Source: Akkermansiaceae bacterium (GTDB lineage: Bacteria; Verrucomicrobiota; Verrucomicrobiia; Verrucomicrobiales; Akkermansiaceae). Taken from it: a DNA stretch of 8,529 nucleotides. Where the stretch lies: positions 1 to 8,529 of the forward strand of contig JAQGPE010000127.1 in assembly GCA_028293225.1 (NCBI GenBank). Reading direction: 5' to 3'. The notes under the pieces are model-generated. The model was not told where the DNA came from. It saw only the letters and a program-made list of their open reading frames with translations, and searched no databases. Below are positions 5,727-8,529 of this stretch, piece after piece; positions within the stretch are counted from its first letter, which is position 1, and every line of letters begins with the position of its first letter. The translations under genes and the position numbers were made by a program.

Positions 5727-6643
5727 GTTTCCATCATCCCATGGTTCTGTGGTTGCTGGCTCTCCCGGTGTTGTGGGGCTACTGGCAGTGGGTGCGCCGC
5801 GGTCATCCGGTGGTGCTGCCTTTCGACCACGGTCATCAGAGCGGCGGCCGCGGTCTCCGCTTCCTGACCAATTTCGCCGGCACCCTGCCGGCGCTGCTGT
5901 TGGCCATCGCGGTGCTGATGCTCGCCGGGCCCCGCAAAACCGCTCCTCCCCAGGATGAGCGGATCATGAACAACATCATCCTCTGCCTGGACGTGTCAGG
6001 ATCGATGGATACGAAGTTCGGAAAAGGCTCGCGCTTCGAGGCCGCCGTGGAGTCCGCGCGCAGCTTCTGCAATTTCCGCAAGGGCGACGCCTTCGGGCTG
6101 ACCATCTTCGGGTCGGAGTACATCCATTGGGTGCCGCCAACGAAGGAAGTCTCCGCCATCGCCAACGCCACCCGCTACATCCGCCCGGACAACATGCCAC
6201 CGTGGATGGGGGGGACCCTGATTGCGAATGCGCTGCATGGTTGCCGCGACCAGCTGATCCGCACCGAGCAGGGTGACCGCGCCGTGATTCTCATCACCGA
6301 CGGTGGCAGCAGCGATTTCGCCAACGGCGGCGACCGGCACATCGCCGACGAACTGGCCGCGTCGAACGTGCGCGTGTTCGCCATTTCCATCGGCGGCGAT
6401 GACGAGGGTGGATCCGCCGGGCTGGAAACCATCGCCGCCGGTACGGGCGGCAAGGTCTTCAAGGCGGGCGATCCCTCGGCCCTGGATAGTGTCTTCCATG
6501 AAATCGATCGCATGCAGAAAGCCCGCTTCAAGCAGGTGACCGCGGACTGGGTGGATGACTACACGCCCCTGTCGATCGCCGGTCTCGCGACCTTTGCCCT
6601 CTACCTGCTCTCATTGTTGGGCCTCCGTTATACCCCGTGGTGA
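5723..6643 (+). CDS. Membrane-anchored vWA protein, BatA-like
   Basis: A 306-residue protein with two N-terminal membrane helices (about 7-24 and 54-70), a vWA domain (about 80-270) and a C-terminal helix (about 284-302), the BatA layout. The MIDAS is complete: Asp90, Ser92 and Ser94 (DVSGS), Thr165 (GGT) and Asp193 (ITDGG). The segment FRKGDAFGLTIFGS (118-131) is the usual conserved second strand region. Positive charges after helix 1 (RR at 25-26) suggest the N-terminus faces out and the vWA domain is periplasmic. The GTG start overlaps the previous stop (GTGA). A seven-G run at 6208-6214 encodes the Gly-Gly next to the MIDAS threonine. In Bat systems such proteins are thought to form a membrane complex with BatB and work with MoxR. 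The exact biochemical role is not established. Confidence 0.9.
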   Translation: MSFHHPMVLWLLALPVLWGYWQWVRRGHPVVLPFDHGHQSGGRGLRFLTNFAGTLPALLLAIAVLMLAGPRKTAPPQDERIMNNIILCLDVSGSMDTKFGKGSRFEAAVESARSFCNFRKGDAFGLTIFGSEYIHWVPPTKEVSAIANATRYIRPDNMPPWMGGTLIANALHGCRDQLIRTEQGDRAVILITDGGSSDFANGGDRHIADELAASNVRVFAISIGGDDEGGSAGLETIAAGTGGKVFKAGDPSALDSVFHEIDRMQKARFKQVTADWVDDYTPLSIAGLATFALYLLSLLGLRYTPW

Positions 6644-6644
6644 T
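6639..6644 (+). promoter_or_regulatory. Shine-Dalgarno-like sequence for the second vWA gene
   Basis: GGTGAT overlaps the stop of the preceding gene and ends six bases before ATG 6651. It can pair with the AUCACC stretch conserved at the 3' end of bacterial 16S rRNA. It supports 6651 over the second in-frame ATG at 6657, though only two residues separate them. Confidence 0.5.
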
Positions 6645-6650
6645 TGATCG

Positions 6651-7664
6651 ATGTCCATGACCGCTGAAACCATCCATCTCTATGCCGCCGGGGCCGCGCT
6701 AGGCGCCGCCGCGCTGACCGCCTGCGGCGAGTGGCTGCACGCCCGCCGCACCGCGCGGGTGGGTGCGCTGGCCTTCGGCCCGAACGGACGGGCCCGGCGC
6801 TGGACGGTCGCCACACCGGTCGCGCGGGTGCTCGCGATGGCGGGCTTGGCCTGGTCGCTGGTCACGCTGATCGCTTTCAACAACCTGATCCGCGACCGCG
6901 ACCGTCACGTGCACGCGAGCCGCCACCTGATGGTGCTGCTGGACGTCTCGCCGTCGATGTTCCTGAAGGACGCCGGGGAAAGTGGCGCCGACACCCGCAA
7001 TTCACGCGCCTCGGCGGTGCTGAAGTCGGTGCTGGACCGCGTTCCTGGCGATCACGTGCGCTTTTCCGCCGCCGGTTTCTACACCGAGGCCCGCATGCTG
7101 GTGAACGAGTGCCAGGACCGCGAACTGATCCTGCACCTCGCAGGCGGCACCCCGTTTCACATCACCTACAAGCCGGGCAAAACCGATCTGCTGAAGTGCC
7201 TCAATGAAGCGGGCGAGTTCATGAAGGACTGGGAGCGGAAATCCACCACGCTGCTGGTGATTTCCGATGGCGACAGCGTGCCGCCCGCCGGTCTTAAGAC
7301 CATGCCGTCCTCCGTCTCCAATGTGATTTTCGCCGGGGTGGGGGAATCCGGCCGCGGCACCTTCATCGACGGCCACCTGTCCCGCCAGGATACCGCGAAT
7401 CTCTCGCAGCTGGCCCGCCGCCTCCACGGCAACTACTACGATTGCAATACCCGCCAGATCCCGAGCGAGGCACTGAACAAGCTCAATGCCGAGGAGCCCG
7501 GCGCGACCAAGTGGCAGACCGACCGGCGGATGTTGGCGCTGATCGTGCTCGCAGTCTCCTCCGCCGTCCTGTGCCTGGTGCCGCTGCTGCTGGAGTACCT
7601 GGGCAGCGGCTGGCGCTTCCGCCCGGTGCTGGCGAAAACCCCGAAACCGAGCATGGCGCCATGA
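6651..7664 (+). CDS. Membrane-anchored vWA protein, BatB-like
   Basis: A 337-residue protein with the same plan as its upstream neighbour but clearly diverged in sequence. Membrane helices lie near 8-26, 58-76 and 293-315, with the vWA domain between the second and third. The MIDAS is complete: Asp98, Ser100 and Ser102 (DVSPS), Thr178 (GKTDL) and Asp206 (ISDGD). The loop after the first motif (103-118) is Gly/Ala/Asp-rich. The 30-residue loop between helices 1 and 2 is strongly basic, and the tail after helix 3 is basic, which places the vWA domain in the periplasm. The segment LSRQDTANLSQLARRLHG (243-260) corresponds to the 'time since last test / tolerance' tail typical of BatB-like proteins. 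It starts seven bases after the previous stop and ends in an ATGA overlap with the next gene. It probably pairs with the BatA-like protein in one complex. Confidence 0.9.
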   Translation: MSMTAETIHLYAAGAALGAAALTACGEWLHARRTARVGALAFGPNGRARRWTVATPVARVLAMAGLAWSLVTLIAFNNLIRDRDRHVHASRHLMVLLDVSPSMFLKDAGESGADTRNSRASAVLKSVLDRVPGDHVRFSAAGFYTEARMLVNECQDRELILHLAGGTPFHITYKPGKTDLLKCLNEAGEFMKDWERKSTTLLVISDGDSVPPAGLKTMPSSVSNVIFAGVGESGRGTFIDGHLSRQDTANLSQLARRLHGNYYDCNTRQIPSEALNKLNAEEPGATKWQTDRRMLALIVLAVSSAVLCLVPLLLEYLGSGWRFRPVLAKTPKPSMAP

Positions 7665-8395
7665 AAAAGTATCTGGTTCTCGCCTGGCTGCTGTTGCCGC
7701 TGCCGGTGGTGGTCCTGCATTTCGGCCGCGGTCAGGAATGGCTCGCCCGCGACATCGCGCATGACTTCATCCAGCAGGCGGAGGCTGCGGAGAAGACCGG
7801 CGACTGGCAGCTCGCCGACGAACGCTTCCGGGATGCCGACAAAAAGGCCGGCGCCCAGGATCGTGACCTGAAACTGCGCCTCGATCTGGCCCGGGTCCGG
7901 ACCAAGTTCCGGATGGGCCAGGCCGTGGATGCCATCGATGGCGTGGACAAGCTGCTGGATGATGCCGCCATTTCCACGATGCCCCGCGAGTTCCAGCAGG
8001 AAGCTCGCGCGCTGTCCGGCCGCATCCACTACTATGCCGGCTGGGTCATGCGGCTGGAAGGGGCCAAGCGCCAGCTGTGGATGGAGGAAGCCGAGCTTTC
8101 CCGTCAGAATTTCCGCCTGCTGTCCGAGCAGGAATCCGCGGACGCGCCCGCGGACCAAGCCCGCAAGCAGCGGGAGGATCTGGAGTCCGCCGTCCAACTC
8201 CAGCGCCTGAGCCTTACCGAGCTGATGGCCCGGCCGCTTCCCGAGGAGGGCCGCTTGATGAGCGGCCAGGGGCTGACCGAACAAATGGCCAAACGTCGCG
8301 GCCAGCGCGGCGACAAGCCCGGCAAGGGCGATGGCGACGGCCCGCCTGACAAGGGCGCTGGTGCGAAGCGCTTTGAACCGGGCGAAGGCTCCTGA
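7661..8395 (+). CDS. Membrane-anchored TPR-like protein, BatC-like position
   Basis: A 244-residue protein. ATG 7661 is chosen because it overlaps the upstream stop (ATGA) and begins a signal or anchor helix (MKKYLVLAWLLLPLPVVV, residues 1-18). A longer frame opening at 7442 only reads through the previous gene. The mature part is helical, with alternating amphipathic segments typical of TPR-like repeats (about 31-66, 68-105, 107-155), then a charged helix to about 190. The last 35 residues are low-complexity, rich in Gly, Lys, Asp and Pro. BatC proteins in Bat operons are also TPR proteins with a low-complexity charged tail, so the role of a periplasmic scaffold for the vWA pair is a reasonable inference. 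The repeats are too diverged to assign by eye with certainty. No Shine-Dalgarno sequence is evident, so translation probably depends on coupling to the preceding gene. Confidence 0.82.
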   Translation: MKKYLVLAWLLLPLPVVVLHFGRGQEWLARDIAHDFIQQAEAAEKTGDWQLADERFRDADKKAGAQDRDLKLRLDLARVRTKFRMGQAVDAIDGVDKLLDDAAISTMPREFQQEARALSGRIHYYAGWVMRLEGAKRQLWMEEAELSRQNFRLLSEQESADAPADQARKQREDLESAVQLQRLSLTELMARPLPEEGRLMSGQGLTEQMAKRRGQRGDKPGKGDGDGPPDKGAGAKRFEPGEGS

Positions 8396-8433
8396 ACCGA
8401 CCGATCGATCAACGAACAATTCTCACCGACCGA
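8396..8433 (+). repeat. Nine-base direct repeat in the 43-bp gap before the last gene
   Basis: ACCGACCGA occurs perfectly at 8396-8404 and 8425-8433, 29 bases apart, within the 43-bp spacer, and the first copy runs into the palindrome GATCGATC (8403-8410). The spacer has no terminator or Shine-Dalgarno sequence. The repeat may be a protein site or residue of a small duplication. Confidence 0.55.
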
Positions 8434-8438
8434 ATTTC

Positions 8439-8529
8439 ATGAAATCCCCGTACCGCCCCAAGCCTCTCCATGGCCCGGTGTCCCTCGCTCTGTTGCTTGC
8501 GGCGGCTGCGACCCAGGCCCAGGTCGTCC
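8439..8529 (+). CDS. Start of an exported protein, cut by the window end (possibly BatD-like)
   Basis: Thirty complete codons are visible from ATG 8439. They encode a basic N-terminus and a hydrophobic core (VSLALLLAAAATQAQ) that reads as a signal peptide cleaved near TQA|Q. The frame is open to the window edge. In Bat operons a large exported BatD protein commonly follows the vWA and TPR genes, so BatD is the first guess. Nothing in the 30 residues proves this. The leader is rich in C, A and T and lacks a Shine-Dalgarno sequence. Confidence 0.65.
   Translation, partial: MKSPYRPKPLHGPVSLALLLAAAATQAQVV

Noticed and set aside
7442..7660. Upstream extension of the TPR-like gene to a start at 7442
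   Set aside because: It would overlap the vWA gene by more than 200 bases and encode Pro/Arg/Gly-rich shadow sequence. ATG 7661 gives an ATGA junction and a clean N-terminal hydrophobic helix.
7436..8419. 327-codon open frame on the minus strand
   Set aside because: It lies opposite the end of the second vWA gene and the whole TPR-like gene, has no family resemblance, and is expected from high G+C coding DNA in which antisense stops are rare.

Overview
The window is about 64% G+C by eye and reads as part of a free-living, Gram-negative chromosome. A secreted arylsulfatase, a TlpA-like thioredoxin with a helical C-terminal extension, and a MoxR/DUF58/von Willebrand A (vWA) gene cluster together fit Verrucomicrobiota best (Luteolibacter-like relatives). 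Planctomycetota is the main alternative. This assignment is inference from gene content, not from a marker gene. No tRNA, rRNA, CRISPR array, insertion sequence or prophage gene was seen.

Layout. Positions 1-1266 (minus strand) hold most of a secreted type I sulfatase whose C-terminus lies outside the window. Positions 1267-1894 are a 628-bp divergent intergenic region with a perfect 17-bp dyad and weak promoter-like elements. From 1895 to the end everything is on the plus strand: a periplasmic thioredoxin-fold protein (1895-2965), a MoxR AAA+ ATPase (3017-3988), a DUF58 protein (4018-4875), a single-pass membrane protein of unknown function (4872-5726), two membrane-anchored vWA proteins of BatA/BatB type (5723-6643 and 6651-7664), a membrane-anchored TPR-like protein (7661-8395), and the first 91 bases of another exported protein (8439 onward).

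The six genes from 3017 to 8395 form one operon by their spacing: three junctions overlap by 3-4 bases and one gap is 7 bases. The order matches the 'Bat' (Bacteroides aerotolerance) arrangement: MoxR ATPase, DUF58 protein, BatA- and BatB-like vWA proteins, TPR protein, and probably a BatD-like protein next. The ATPase motifs and all three metal-ion-dependent adhesion sites (MIDAS) are intact. Predicted topology puts MoxR and DUF58 in the cytoplasm and both vWA domains in the periplasm. The 4872-5726 protein spans the membrane with a domain on each side and could link the two compartments. The general model for MoxR-vWA systems is ATP-driven, chaperone-like maturation or remodelling of a client protein; the client here is unknown. 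The thioredoxin-fold protein 51 bp upstream may share the transcript, which would add a periplasmic thiol-redox function to an envelope-stress operon.

Two styles of translation start are visible. Tightly linked genes inside the operon have Shine-Dalgarno sequences or stop/start overlaps. Genes that follow a gap have pyrimidine-rich leaders with no Shine-Dalgarno sequence; one of these is a five-unit GTCT tandem repeat one base before an ATG.
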